Assembly (NCBI GenBank): GCA_026636295.1
Contig: CP089452.1
Coordinates: 310,001-374,000, forward strand
Direction: 5' to 3'
DNA from: Medakamo hakoo
Taxonomy: Eukaryota; Chlorophyta; Trebouxiophyceae; Coccomyxaceae
Length of the DNA stretch: 64,000 bases
The notes beneath the pieces were generated by a model. The model made no database searches. It was not told the origin of the DNA and was given only the letters and a program-made list of their open reading frames with translations. The translations under genes were made by a program, and so were the position numbers. Below, piece by piece: positions 9,498-20,600 of the stretch. Numbering within the stretch: position 1 is the stretch's first letter; each line of letters starts with the position of its first letter.

Positions 9498-11200
9498 TCA
9501 CCCAGGCAGCTGCCCACCCCCGCCCCCCTCCACCACGCCCGGCAGGACGCCCGCCAACAGGTCGTCGTACGCCCTCTCCGCGTCCGCGCCCCAATCACTC
9601 TCCGCGGGCGTCGTCGCCGGCGCGCCCGCGTACAGGGCCGGGTCGGACGACGCCACCCGGTCCTGCAGGGCCGGGCTGGGCGCCCACGCTTCTTGCAGCG
9701 GGATGCGCGCGGCCCGGTCCGCCTCCCGGGCCGCCAGGCCCTCCCAGCACCGCTCCAGCCCAAACGTGGCCACGATCCAGTCGGGCACAAACTCCTCGCC
9801 CGGCGGGCGGGCCCGCTGGTCCAGGGCGGCCATGAGGGACGCCATGGCCACCGTCTGGCCGTACACGTTGACGCCCCGCCCGCGCTGCTCCGTCAGCAGC
9901 TGCATGGCCGCCTCCTGCGCGAGGTCGACCTCGTGCAGGCGGTGGTACCCGCCCGTGAGGGCGTGGGCGACCGCCTCTTCGTCCCAGGCTTGGGCGGGCG
10001 GCGGCGGCGCGGCGGAGGTGGCGGCGGGCGGGGGGCGGGCGGACCGGGCGGGCGAGGGTGGTGGTGGCGGGGCGGCGCGCGCGGCGCGCGCGCTTCCCGC
10101 GGCCGCGCCCGTGGCCCGGCGGCGTGGGGCCGCGTCCGCGGACGCGTCGGGCGACTGTGCGCCCGCCTCGCCGCCCCCGTCCTCCTCGTCGTCCGTCGTT
10201 TGCAGCGCGGCTGGAGAGAGTGTGGGGATTTTTTTTTTTTTTGCGTGAGGTGTGGTTTCGTTTTTTCTCGTCGTCGCGCATTTTTGTCTGTGCCGCCCGC
10301 CACGAAAAGCCTTCCCACCAGGCTGGGAAAGGCCAGCAGTGGCGGCGCAAGCCAGAGGGAGAGGGTGCGCCCGCAAGCCGCCGTCGCGACCACAAGGGAA
10401 GGGAGCGGGCCTCGGCCGGGCGGATGGAGCGGTGGGGGGGCGGGCGGCAGAGAAACCTCTGCCGCCCACCCCCGACCCCGCCCCTCGTTGTTTTGAAGGT
10501 GCCCGGCAGCACAAGCACCGCTCCAGCAAAGCCCGCAAGCCGTCCCGCGCCCTCCGCCAGTGATGGAATCAATCTACCGAGAGTGTAACGGCATCCCCGG
10601 GCGTGTGTGTGTGCGCCCGGCGGCCTGACTGACTGCTCGGCATGGGGTGGGGGTGGGGACTCTGTCCAGCGCGCCGCACACTGCGGGACCGCGCGCCCTC
10701 CGCGACACGCACGTGCGTGCTGGCTTGCGGGCGAGCTCCTGGAAAACGCTGGGAGCGCAGAGCCCTGGCCTCGACGGCCTCTGCGTCCTCGCCGCCCGTC
10801 CGGGGCGACTGCGACAGCGCGGGGGCGGTGGTGGTGGCTAGGTGCGCCGCGCCGCGCTGCCGACACCAATTTCCCCCGTCCGACACCCGGCCTGCCCCCC
10901 CTCCACCTCACCTGCATCAAACAGCGGGTCGTCCACCGGGTCCGGCAGCATGGCCCGCAGCTGGGACCGCAGGCGTGTGGACTGCTTCGGTTCCAGGCGG
11001 GGCTTGCGGCCTCCCGGCGGGCGGCCGGCTGGGCGGCTGCTCAGAGGGGCGGCGTCTTCGTCCGACGCCTCATCGTTGGTGTCGTCGGCTTGCGCGCGGA
11101 TGGGGCGCAGGCGAGCCGGGATGCACGTGAGTCTGGTGGGAGCGGCGGAGGTGTGGCGGAGCGGGCCGGCCGCCCAGAGCGGGCGCGCGAGGCTGGCCAT
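9498..11200 (-). CDS. Unknown plastid-type protein with helical C-terminal domain
   Basis: I do not recognise this gene. Exon 1 (11200-10912) starts MASLARPLWAAGPLRHTSAA, a good chloroplast-type leader, and goes on with an acidic patch and PRLEPKQSTRLRSQLRAML. The donor at 10911 joins in phase 1 to an acceptor at 10211, and exon 2 (10210-9498) continues DEEDGGGEAGAQSPDASADA. After a Pro/Ala linker comes a compact helical segment, YHRLHEVDLAQEAAMQLLTE, then RGVNVYGQTVAMASLMAALD and EEFVPDWIVATFGLERCWEG, which looks like a conserved domain. The model gives 333 aa. The 701-base intron is unusually long and has open, hydrophobic-looking stretches (10290-10390, 10500-10590), but their phases do not fit the flanking exons. 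Confidence 0.55.
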
Positions 11201-11302
11201 TGCTTGTCGTCACAGTGACCGACCGGCCGGCCAGGCCGGCACTTCGCACACCCCCGAAAAATTCGGCCCGTTCTTTCGAACAACACCTCCCGGGCCCCCG
11301 TG
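11201..11302. promoter_or_regulatory. Very short bidirectional promoter
   Basis: Only 102 bases separate the start codons of the unknown plastid-type gene (minus) and mS29 (plus). Both core promoters and both 5' leaders must fit here or overlap the coding sequences. It contains GGCCGGCCGG-type palindromic GC sequence near 11222-11240 and CGAAAAATTCGGCC near 11256-11269. Confidence 0.55.
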
Positions 11303-13282
11303 ATGCCCTCCAGCCCGGCGACCCGCCTGCTGGCGGCCGCCCTGGCATCAGTTTCGGGCTGGTGCGTTGGTAGATCGCGGCGAGACACGAGACGCTCCGC
11401 CGCGCGTCTTCGCTCCGTCAATCGCTCCGCAGGCACGCCCGCGCCTCGCCGCCGCTCCCGCCCCGCCGCGCTCCTCCATTCCGCTTGCTGCCCACACCGT
11501 CAGCAAGCCTGGGTCCGTGCACTTGCGCTCAAATGCCTTGATTTCTTCGAACACTCACCCAAAACTGCCCTCAAAAACGCGCACAGTTCCACGCGCGCCG
11601 CACTCGGCGCGCCGTCGACGCACACCGATCTGTCCCGGGCGGCCGCGTCCCTGGCCGGCAGCTCCCGGTCCTTCTCCACGCCTGCAGGAGGTGCCGGAGA
11701 CGGCGCAGGTGCTGAAGGCAAGGCGAAAGAAGGCAGCAGCGTGCGCTCCCCAGGCCGGCCACGGGCCACGACCCCGCCCTCCGCCCGCCCGTCCGTCGGC
11801 GCGTGGCTCCCACCGCCCGCCGCAACGTCCGCGGCCGTCGCCGCCGAGTCGGAGGCCCTCTCTTCCAACGTCCGCAACAAGAAACAGTATTGGAAGAACT
11901 TCCACGACCGGGTGGCGGGCGCGGCGGAAGCCCGGGCGGAAGCCAACCGGGCGGCCTTCCGCGCGCGGGCGGCGGCCGGCCCGCAGCACCACCACCGCCC
12001 CTGGGCGGCCGCCGCCGCCCCCGCGCCGCCCCGGTCCCCGGCCCCGCCCCCACCCTCGCGCCCCCCTCTCCCACGCCTGCGCCTCCTGGACCCGGCCCGC
12101 CCACCGCACCCGGCCCGGGACGTGGGCGGCTTCCTGCCCGTCGACGCCAGAGCGCTGCCCGAAGCTTTTTCTGACGACGCGCGGTCTGGGTCGGGCGCCT
12201 GGGCCACCCTCCCGCGCGGCGGGTGCGGCGGCTTGGCCGGCGACGCGGCGTGGGAGGCCCTGGCGGGCGGGCGGGTGCTGTACCGGGGCGTGACGGCCCG
12301 GCTGCAGGCGGCGGCCGGCATTGGTGGGAGCGGCGGCGCGGAGGGTGGCGGAGGAGAGCCTTCGTCCCCGTCCACCACCGCCCCACACGCGCCGCCGGCG
12401 TCCGGGTCCGCCCCCGCCCCACAACTGCTGCTGGCCGGCCCGTCCGGCGCGGGCAAGTCGGTGGCCCTGGCCACGCTCGTCCAGGCCGCCCGCGCCGCGG
12501 GCTGGGTCGCCCTGTACGTCCCGTCCCCGGCCCAGGCGGCCGCCGGCGGCGTGTTTGGGTGGAACGAGGGGGCCGGCGGCTGGGACGCCCCCGCCGCGGC
12601 GCGCGCCCTGGCGTCCGGCCTGCTCGCGGCCCACGGCGGCGGAGGCAGCGTCCTGGACACCATCCCCGCCCCGGGGACGGCCTTTGCGTCCGTGGGGGAA
12701 GCCCTGACCGCCGCGGCGACGGCGGGCGGCCCGGGCGGCGGCGACGGCGCCGGGCTGGCACCGCCCGTCGACGCGTTTCTGGCCGCGCTCGCCGCCCTGC
12801 GGGCGCAGACCGCCGTCCCCTTCCTCACGGCCGTCGACGAGTACGGTGTCCTGCACGCGGCCCGGTCGGGCCTGGCGGCTCGGGCCGGGACCCGGGGCGC
12901 CGTCCCCGTCCCCGCGTGCGCGGTGCGGACGGCCGCGGCGCTGCGCGTGTTGGAAGGCCCGCCGCCCGCGCGGGGCGCGGACGTCGCCGCCCTCACCACC
13001 CGGCCGCCCCGCGCCAAAAAAGGGCGGGCGACGTTGGCGCACGCCGTCCCCCTGTCCCCGGCCGTCACCCGCGTCCCCTGCCCGCGCGTCGACCGGGCGG
13101 AGTGGGATGCGCTGCTGACGCTGTGGGCGCACACGGCCGAAGCGGCGGCCGCGTCCGCCCCCGCCTCGTCCTCCTCCCTCCTCGCTCCGTCCCTGGTACC
13201 GGGCGCGGCGGGCGATGTGTCGTACGCGCTCACAGGCGGGGACGTGCGGGCGGTGGCCGGCTTGGGGCAGGTGTTCATGTGA
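11303..13282 (+). CDS. DAP3: Mitochondrial ribosomal protein mS29 (DAP3 family)
   Basis: mS29/DAP3 is the GTP-binding protein of the small mitochondrial ribosomal subunit. This is an intronless frame of 659 aa from ATG 11303. The first 170 residues are Arg/Ser/Ala-rich and include a mitochondrial presequence. Then come KKQYWKNFHDRVAG and a Pro-rich linker. The P-loop is LLLAGPSGAGKSVALATLV at about residue 376, followed by AAGWVALYVPSPAQAA, the DAP3 'WV-LYVPS' strand. FLTAVDEYGVLH fits the Walker B/sensor region. The C-terminus has DRAEWDALLTLWAHTAEAAA. It is longer than the human protein (398 aa) because of linkers and the leader. The start could lie further in if the Arg-rich leader is partly untranslated. 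Confidence 0.85.
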   Translation: MPSSPATRLLAAALASVSGWCVGRSRRDTRRSAARLRSVNRSAGTPAPRRRSRPAALLHSACCPHRQQAWVRALALKCLDFFEHSPKTALKNAHSSTRAALGAPSTHTDLSRAAASLAGSSRSFSTPAGGAGDGAGAEGKAKEGSSVRSPGRPRATTPPSARPSVGAWLPPPAATSAAVAAESEALSSNVRNKKQYWKNFHDRVAGAAEARAEANRAAFRARAAAGPQHHHRPWAAAAAPAPPRSPAPPPPSRPPLPRLRLLDPARPPHPARDVGGFLPVDARALPEAFSDDARSGSGAWATLPRGGCGGLAGDAAWEALAGGRVLYRGVTARLQAAAGIGGSGGAEGGGGEPSSPSTTAPHAPPASGSAPAPQLLLAGPSGAGKSVALATLVQAARAAGWVALYVPSPAQAAAGGVFGWNEGAGGWDAPAAARALASGLLAAHGGGGSVLDTIPAPGTAFASVGEALTAAATAGGPGGGDGAGLAPPVDAFLAALAALRAQTAVPFLTAVDEYGVLHAARSGLAARAGTRGAVPVPACAVRTAAALRVLEGPPPARGADVAALTTRPPRAKKGRATLAHAVPLSPAVTRVPCPRVDRAEWDALLTLWAHTAEAAAASAPASSSSLLAPSLVPGAAGDVSYALTGGDVRAVAGLGQVFM

Positions 13283-13605
13283 AGGAGTGGAGTGGAGGGG
13301 AGTCGTGGGTTGAGGTACCGTCGTCGTGTTAGTTTTTTTCTTTGTTTCTTGTGCGGGGCTGCACGCTCTACACACGTGGTCTCCGTGCTGTGGTCTCCGT
13401 GCTGTGGTCTCTCGCGCGGGCGTGAGCTTGGTGGTCGAGAAATCCAGCGGAAAAACGGAGACACGGGAAAGGTTGAGAGCGAGGGGAGGGGGGTGGCGCG
13501 CCCCCCGGTGCGCTGCCCCACTCTCTCTCACTTTTCCTTTCTGTCTCTCTCGTGGGGCGGGAGAGAAGCACCGCGGCGGCTTTCGCACAGTCGCGTCCCG
13601 AAGCC
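13283..13605. other. Intergenic with a short tandem repeat
   Basis: This is the gap between mS29 and UDP-galactopyranose mutase, both on the plus strand. A 14-base unit GTGGTCTCCGTGCT occurs about two and a half times at 13377-13412. No gene seen; the promoter of the mutase must lie here. Confidence 0.45.
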
Positions 13606-15439
13606 ATGTGTCCCGCCCGCCCGTCCACGAGCAGCGGCACGGACGACGTGCCGGCGGAGGTGCGGCCGTGTGTGTGTTTCCTTTGGGCGCGGGCCGATTC
13701 TTGCGCGCTCCCCCGACTCCACGCTCCCTCTCCCGCCCCCAAAAACAGGTCTCCGTCCTCGTCATCGGCGCCGGCCCCACGGGCCTGGGCGCGGCGGCTC
13801 GCTTAGCCCAGCACGGCATTGACGATTTCTTGCTGATCGACCAGGTGAGTGAGTGGGGTGGAGAGGGGCCGAGAAGAGCTCTCGTGCGCGCCGCACCAAA
13901 AAAAAAACGCGCGCGCGCTGCCCCTCCACCTCAACCCCTCCCCCACCCACCCCATCCCAGGCTCCCTCCGCCGGCGGCCTGGCCTGCACGGACGTCACGC
14001 CCGAAGGCTTCGCCTTCGACATGGGCGGCCACGTCATTTTCTCACACTACAAGTTCTTCGACGGCCTCATCAATGCGGGGCTGGGCGGGGACGGGCCCGC
14101 CCACTGGAACACGCTGCAACGAGTGTCGTACGTGTGGGTCCGGGGCGCCTGGGTCGCCTACCCCTTCCAAAACAACTTGGCGGCCCTGCCGCCGCCCGAC
14201 CGGGCGGCCTGCCTGTCCGGCCTGGCCGACGCCGCCGTCCAGGCGGCGGCCCGCCCGTCCAGCGCGCCGCCGCCGCCCAACTTCGATGAGTGGATCCTGC
14301 GCGCGTTTGGGCCGGGGATTGCTGACGTGTTCATGCGCCCGTACAACTTCAAGGTGTGGGCGTGCCCGCCGTCCTCCATGCAGTGCGGCTGGCTGGGCGA
14401 GCGCGTGGCCACGGTGGACGTGCGCAAGGCCGTGGCAAATGCGATCTGTGGCGTGGAGGACGCGGGGTGGGGGCCCAACGCCGTCTTTCGCTTCCCGACG
14501 GCCGGCGGGACGGGCGCGATCTGGGCGGGCGTGTCGGAGCGGTGCGTCCCGCGCGCCCGCCAGCGGTACGGACCTGGCATGCGCGTCACGGGCCTGGACC
14601 TGGACGCCAAGACCGCGAGCCTGGCGTGCGGGGCGACAGTCAAGTACGGGGCGCTGCTGACGACCGCGCCCCTGGACCTGACCCTGTCGCTGGTGGGCCG
14701 GCCCGACCTGGCCGACGGCCTCGTCTACTCGTCCACGCACATCATCGGCGTCGGGCTGCGCGGCCCCTGCCCGCACGGGTCCAAGTGCTGGCTGTACTTC
14801 CCGGAAGACGACTGCCCCTTTTACCGGGCGACCGTGTTTTCGAATTACGCGGACGCGAATTGCCCCGGGGAGGAGGCTGCGCTGCGCACGCTGTGCCGCG
14901 GCGACGGGGGGGCCTGGGTTGAGGAGGGTGGCGGCGCGTCCACCGCCTCCACTCCGCCGTGTGGGCCGTACTGGTCCCTGATGTTTGAGGTGTCCGAGTC
15001 GGCGGCCCACAAGCCCGTCGACTGCACGCCCGTGCCGCTGGGCGGGCAGGACTGGCCTGCGGTCGTCGCGGACACCCTGAAGGGCGCCGTCGCGACGGGC
15101 CTCATCGCACCGGACGCGGCCGTCGTCTCGCTGTACCACCGCCGCCTGGAACGCGGGTACCCGACGCCCTCCCTGTCCCGGGACGCCGCCCTGGAGAAGG
15201 CGCTGCCCTTCCTGAAGGACAAGGGCGTCTGGTCGCGCGGCCGGTTTGGCGCCTGGAAGTACGAGGTCGGCAACCAGGACCACTCCGTCGCCCTGGGCGC
15301 GGAGGCGGTGGACAACATCCTGTACGGCGCGCCCGAACTGACGCTGAGCAACCCCGACCTGGTCAACCGGGCGCGGAACGAGGGGCTGGTGTGGGGCGAG
15401 GCGGTCGGGGCGGCCAAGTTTCGCGTGCGCAAGAATTGA
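13606..15439 (+). CDS. glf: UDP-galactopyranose mutase, eukaryotic type
   Basis: This flavoenzyme converts UDP-galactopyranose to UDP-galactofuranose, the donor for galactofuranose in glycans. Three exons (13606-13659, 13749-13844, 13961-15439), all joined in phase 0, give 542 aa. The FAD-binding strand is VSVLVIGAGPTGLGAAARLA near residues 19-38. Eukaryotic UGM signatures follow: FDMGGHVIFSHYKFFD, WVAYPFQNNLAALP and especially FMRPYNFKVWACPPSSMQCG with WLGERVA, which carries the active-site Arg. The C-terminal part has WSRGRFGAWKYEVGNQDHSV, another UGM block. No leader precedes the FAD strand apart from 18 residues, so it is probably cytosolic. The gene is convergent with the SET-domain gene, 134 bases between stop codons. 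The family assignment is strong. Confidence 0.94.
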
Positions 15440-15573
15440 GAGAGCGTTGAAGGGTGGGGGAGAGAGAGCGTGCCTTGTGTTGACTCCTTTGTTCGTTTAT
15501 TGTTCGTCGTGTTTCCTTCAAGTGCGTGTTGTGCAAGCCACAGATACCGAGCGGTCGTTGGGCTTTCTTTCAT

Positions 15574-17412
15574 CTAAAAAATCTCCGTCTGGCCCGCCAA
15601 CACCTCCTCCACCCCCTGCACCGCCTGCGCCAGCACGGCCCTCTCCGCCCGCACAACGACCCGGGCCGTCAGGATGGCTTGGGCAGCACGCAGTGCCGCG
15701 CCTGCCTCAGCGCTGGGCGAGCGGTCGAGCGCGGACGCAGCCGCGGCGACGGCCGCCGACGCCGCCTCAACCGTGTCGTCGCCGCCCCCGCCTGGCGGGG
15801 GGTACTCGCCCAGGCGGGCCTCCAGCGCGCCTCGCAGCACGGCCGCGGCGCGAGGCGTCAGCGGCGGATCCGCGCGGGCCGCGTCCGCCAGCGCCACCGC
15901 GCCCAGGGGCACGGCCTCCCCCCCGGTCGCCGGCCGGGTCGCGTCCTCCAGGCGCGTCCACGTGGCAAACTCCGACTCGCTCGCGCCCAGCAGGCGCAGC
16001 ACCACCCTCAGGCCCGCGCCCACGACCCCGCCCGCGCTCACTTCCAGGGGTTCGCCGCGCCCGTCCAGCAAGTCCGCCTCGCCCAGCAAGCGCGCCCGGG
16101 CCCGCACGCCCCGGGCGCTGCCGCCGGGCAGGGCAGCCGCCGACGCCAACAGCGCCCCGACGCGCAGGGCCACGGCATCGAACGGCCCCGGGACGGGGGA
16201 CGCCAGCGCAAAGCCGTACCGCGCCGCCAGGTCGCCGCACCCGTGCTCGCCGTACGTGTTGTGGACCTGGGCGCCACCGGCAATGGACGACGCGGCCCGG
16301 CACTCCAGGCGGGGGGCCCCGCTGGCCGGGTCCTCACCCCCACAGATGGCCAGTTCCAGGTGCAGGCCGTCGTGGCGGGGCGGGACGGCCAGGGTCGCCC
16401 AGTCGTCGTCGGCGGACGCGGACGCGTCGTCGTTGGCCGGCGGAGAGGAGGGCGGGGAGGACTCGCCGCCGCCCCCGCTGCCGTCGCCCTCCTCCCCACT
16501 GGAACTCCCACTCCCGCCCCCGCCCCCGTCGTCCTCGTCCTCGTCGTCCTCGCTGTCGGCGAAGCACACCCGCTCCACCGCCCACCGCCCGCCGCCGCCC
16601 AAGTCCACGAGCGCGGCCTTGTGGTTGAAGGCGTCGGCCAGGGGGACCATGGCCCGGCCGTGGACGGCGTCCACGCCAAAGGACCGGGACGCCACCCAGG
16701 ACGTGGCCGCCCAGAACAGGGGCAGGGCGGCCAGGCGGTCCTGCAGGGTGGCGCGGGGCGGGAGGGACGGCGACGCCCCGTACGCCCGCGCCAGGCAGGC
16801 GGCCAGGGCCGGGGCGAGCGGCGCGACGTGCTCGACAAAATCTTCCCTCACCGCGGCCGCGTCAGCCGTGGCGCGGGACGGCAGGTCGGACCCGGCCGCG
16901 GCGGCGAGGGCGGCGCCCCCCCACAGCGCCGGCAGGTTTTCGGCCGGGCGGGGCAGCGAGGCAAGGTAGCCGCCCCAGGGGCTCGCGCCGCCCGCCGCCG
17001 CCTCTGCCGCGACAGCGACGGCCAAGCCCAGGCCGCCCGCCAAGTGAGCAGAGCGCAAGACGGGCGCGACGGCGGAGTTGGTGCACGACAAGACGGCGGT
17101 TTTAGGGATGGTGGCGAGCAGCGTACCCGGCGGCAGGGGCGCGACCGCGTGGACGGCGACCCCACCGCCCGCCGAGGACGTGAGCGCAATCGCGTCAGCG
17201 TTGAGGACGACGCCCGCGCCGGGCAACCAGTCTGTCAAGGCAGCCAGTTGGTGCGAGGGTGGGCGGTAGGCGAGGACGTCGTCGTCGGCTGCTTGTTTTT
17301 TCTTCGCGGGTGGGGAGGTCGGGCGAGACGCGGCGGCGCAAGCCGCCGCGTCGGCAAGGCCCCCCGCCGCGTCGTCCTCGCCCCCTGAGCGACCGCGACG
17401 CTTGGGCGCCAT
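15574..17412 (-). CDS. SET-domain protein lysine methyltransferase (SETD6/LSMT type)
   Basis: A non-histone-type SET methyltransferase with a split SET domain and a Rubisco-LSMT-like substrate-binding region. It is intronless, 612 aa, from ATG 17412. The N-terminus MAPKRRGRSGG and PPAKKKQAAD is basic and could be a nuclear signal. The SET core includes GVAVHAVAPLPPGTLLATIP near residue 84, SRSFGVDAVHGRAMVPLADA then FNHKAAL (the NH-containing AdoMet motif), and VHNTYGEHGCGDLAARYGFA, the conserved NxYGE/L-x-RYGF ending. An acidic Ser/Gly block (EDDEDEDDGGGGG...) of about 60 residues is inserted inside the SET domain between these motifs. The rest is the helical substrate-binding lobe. The substrate is unknown. 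It shares a 226-base divergent promoter with the HELQ-like helicase. Confidence 0.87.
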   Translation of the reverse strand: MAPKRRGRSGGEDDAAGGLADAAACAAASRPTSPPAKKKQAADDDVLAYRPPSHQLAALTDWLPGAGVVLNADAIALTSSAGGGVAVHAVAPLPPGTLLATIPKTAVLSCTNSAVAPVLRSAHLAGGLGLAVAVAAEAAAGGASPWGGYLASLPRPAENLPALWGGAALAAAAGSDLPSRATADAAAVREDFVEHVAPLAPALAACLARAYGASPSLPPRATLQDRLAALPLFWAATSWVASRSFGVDAVHGRAMVPLADAFNHKAALVDLGGGGRWAVERVCFADSEDDEDEDDGGGGGSGSSSGEEGDGSGGGGESSPPSSPPANDDASASADDDWATLAVPPRHDGLHLELAICGGEDPASGAPRLECRAASSIAGGAQVHNTYGEHGCGDLAARYGFALASPVPGPFDAVALRVGALLASAAALPGGSARGVRARARLLGEADLLDGRGEPLEVSAGGVVGAGLRVVLRLLGASESEFATWTRLEDATRPATGGEAVPLGAVALADAARADPPLTPRAAAVLRGALEARLGEYPPPGGGGDDTVEAASAAVAAAASALDRSPSAEAGAALRAAQAILTARVVVRAERAVLAQAVQGVEEVLAGQTEIF

Positions 17413-17638
17413 TGCGCTCTGCAAGGCCTGGCCTACACTGGGTGGCGCGGTTGGGGCCGTGGTCCCGGTGGGGATTGTGAGCGCGCGAGGCGCGCACGAC
17501 ACAAAAGAAAAAAATGAGACCTGAAGCAACGCTCGCACTTTTCTTTATTCGCGGTCTGCACGATCCAAGGAAAGGGCCGGCGCGCCGCGCGGGCGGCACC
17601 TCCCTCCCCGCCACCACGCGCACGCTTCGCGCGGCGGC
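17413..17638. promoter_or_regulatory. Divergent promoter region
   Basis: These 226 bases lie between the start codons of the SET methyltransferase (minus) and the HELQ-like helicase (plus). They include an A-rich stretch at 17500-17514 and TTTCTTTATTCG near 17540. No other gene. Confidence 0.5.
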
Positions 17639-20600
17639 ATGGAGCGGCCACCGGGCCCACCGCCCATCAAGGCCGAGGCCGGCGGCCGCCCACCCTTGGC
17701 GCCCCTGCGACCAGGCAACGCTGCGGCATGCGTCGCGCGCCCGCCGCCCGCGTGTGCGTCCGCCGCCACCACCGCCACCGCCGGGCCCGGTCCCCTGCAC
17801 CCCCCGCCACCCAAGCGGCCGAGGACGGAGGAGGGAGGCGCAGGACGAGACAGAGGAGCAGGACAAGAGCGCGGAGGCGGCGACACAGCCCTTCCTCTGT
17901 CCCTGTCCGCCTGGGGCCTGCCCCCGGCCGTCGTCGCCGCGTATGCCGCCCACAGCCGCGTCTCGTCCCTGTACGCGTGGCAGGCCGCCGCGCTGTCCTG
18001 CGGCGCCGACGGGTCGTCCCTCGTCTTCGCCGCGCCCACCAGCGGCGGGAAGAGCCTGGTCGCCGAGGTGCTGCTGTTGCGGCGGCTGTTGGCGACGGCG
18101 GGCCCGCCACCGCCCGGCCCGCCGCCGCAGGGGGGGCGCCCGCCCCCGGCGGCACTGTCCTGGAAGAAAGCGCTCGTCATCCTGCCGTACACGGCGCTGG
18201 TCGGCGAGAAGACAGCCCACCTGGGCAAAGTCTGCGCCCCCCTGGGCATCGGCGTCAAGGGCTACGCGGGCGGCGGCGGCGGGCCCGTCGACGGCTCGAC
18301 GGCCGGCGGCGCGGCCACCACCCCCCTCACGCCGCGCGGCGAGGCCGTCGCCGTGGTGACCATCGAAAAAGCCAACGGCGTCGTCGACGGCCTGGCCCGC
18401 GACGGCCGCTTGGGCGAGCTGGCCTGCGTCGTCGTGGACGAAGCCCACATGCTGGCGGACCCGGGGCGGGGGGCGGTGCTGGAGTGCTTGCTGTCGAAGC
18501 TCGTCGCGGCGCGGGGGCCGGGTGGCGGTGGTGGTGGCGGGCACGGCGGCGGCGGCGGCGCGCCACGCCCGTGCCCGCCGCCCTTGCAGCTCGTCGCCAT
18601 GTCCGCGACCATGGCCGGCCTCCCCGCCGTCTGCGCCTGGGTGGGCGCCCGCCTGTTCGTCACCGACCTGCGCCCGACGCCCCTGACCGAGGCCGTCGTC
18701 GTGGACGGGCGTGTGTTTGGCGTCACCCCGCACGGCCTGGCGCCCGACCCGGCCCGCGCCCTGCCGCCGCCCCCGCCCGCCGCGGCCGCCCGCCACCGCG
18801 ACGTGGACGGCATCGTGCCCCTGGTCGCCGAAGCCGTCGCCGCGTCCGAACCCACGCTCATCTTTGTGCACTCCCGGGCGGGGGCGGTCGCCGCGGCCGC
18901 GCTGCTCGCGGCGCGGCTCCCACCCGCCGTCGCGGCCCTCCGCGGCGCCGCCTGCCCGTCGCCGTCCGAGGCCGCCGCCTGGGCGTCGGCCGTCCGCCGC
19001 TTACACACCGCCACGGGCGGCGCCCCGACCCCCGCCCTGGCGACGGCCATGGCGGCCGGCGTGGGCTTCCACCACGCCGGCCTCAGCGCGGAGGAGCGGG
19101 CCGCGGTCGAGGCCGCCTTCCGGACGGGCGGGCTCGCCGCCCTGGCGGCCACCTCCACCCTCGCCGCGGGCGTCAACCTGCCCGCGGCGCGCGTCGTCAT
19201 TCGAGGCCTGGGTGGCGGCGGCGGCGCCGGCGCCGGCCCACCGCGCGTCCCGCGGGCGCAGTACCTGCAAATGGCCGGCCGCGCGGGGCGGGCGGGCCTG
19301 GCGTCCGCGGGCGCGTCCTTCCTGCTGGTGCGCCCGGCGGACCGGGCGGCCGCGGCGGGCCTGGTGACGGAGCCGCTGCCGCCCGTCCGGTCCCAGCTCC
19401 TGGTCGGGCCGCCGCCACACACGCCGGCGGCGGACGTGGCGGAGGCGGCCAGCGGCGGCGGCGGCCCCCGCCCACCCCCACACCCCCTGGCAGACGACCC
19501 GCCGCTCGAGCGCCTTTTTTTGGAGGCCATTTCCTGCGGCCTGGTCCGGACGCCCGACGAGGTGGGCCGCCTGCTGGGCGCGACGTTGGCCGCCAAACAA
19601 GCAGCCGCCGGCGACGGCGGCGGCCTGGGCGCCCTGCTGGCCGGCGCCCAGGCCGCGCTGCGCGCGCTGCGGTCCAGGGGCCTGCTCTCATACGGGCCGC
19701 CGGCGTGCGGGCCGCCCTCCGCCCCCTGCACCTGGGCCGTGACGCCAAAAGGCCGGGCCGTCCACGCGGCGGGCTTGCCCGCCCGGGCGGGCGAAGCGCT
19801 CTTCGACGCGATGCGAGCCGCGCTCGGGCGCGGGGTGTCGCTGTCCTCCCCGCTCTGCCTCGCCTTCGCCGTGCTGCCCGACGGCAGCGCCGCGGCCGGG
19901 CGGCCGGCCCTCCTCGTCAGGGACTGGGTGGCGTGGGGCGCGTGCCTGCGCCGCGCCCGCCCGCCCGTCGCCGCGGCGGCGGACGCGCTGGGCGTGAGCG
20001 TCGAACACGCCGACGCCAAGGCCAGGCTCGGGCGGATCGACCCCGCGGCGGACGCACTCCACGCCCGGTTCTTGACCGCGGCCGCCGCGTCGGACCTCGT
20101 GGAAGAGGTGGACGTGGCGACCGTGTCGGCCCGGTGGGGCCCGCCGGCCGTGGGCGCGGAGGCCCGGGACGGCGGCGGGTCGAGCGGTGCTGCCCCTGCT
20201 GCGTCCGCGGCCGCCGCGTCCACAGCCCTGCTGTCGGCCGGCAACCTGCAACGCCTGCGGTCCGACGTCGCCCAGCGCCTGGCCATGGGCGCGGCCGTCG
20301 CGTCGGCGGCCGGCTGGCACGCGGCCGCGGTCGCGCTGGGCCGGCTGAGCGCGCGCGCGGCGGCCGGCGGCGCGCGCCCCGAGCTCCTCCCCCTCCTCGC
20401 CATCCGCGGCCTGACCCCGACGTGCGCCCGCGCCCTGCACTCTGCCGGCCTGACCGACCCTAAAAAGGTGGCGCGCGCCGCGGCGGGGCGCGTCTCCCGG
20501 GCTTTACTGAGCACGGTGCGCCTGCCCAAGGAAAAAGCAGCGGCGGCGGACGAGACCGACCGGAAACCGGTCGACGCGGGCGCGGGCGTCGCCTGGGGTT

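Noticed and set aside
10290-10590. Hydrophobic open stretches inside the 701-base intron of the unknown plastid-type gene
   Set aside because: They looked like membrane exons, but their reading phases do not match the flanking exons, which join directly in phase.
11500-13819. Two long minus-strand frames opposite mS29
   Set aside because: Both are shadows of the mS29 coding sequence; the plus strand has a P-loop and family motifs.
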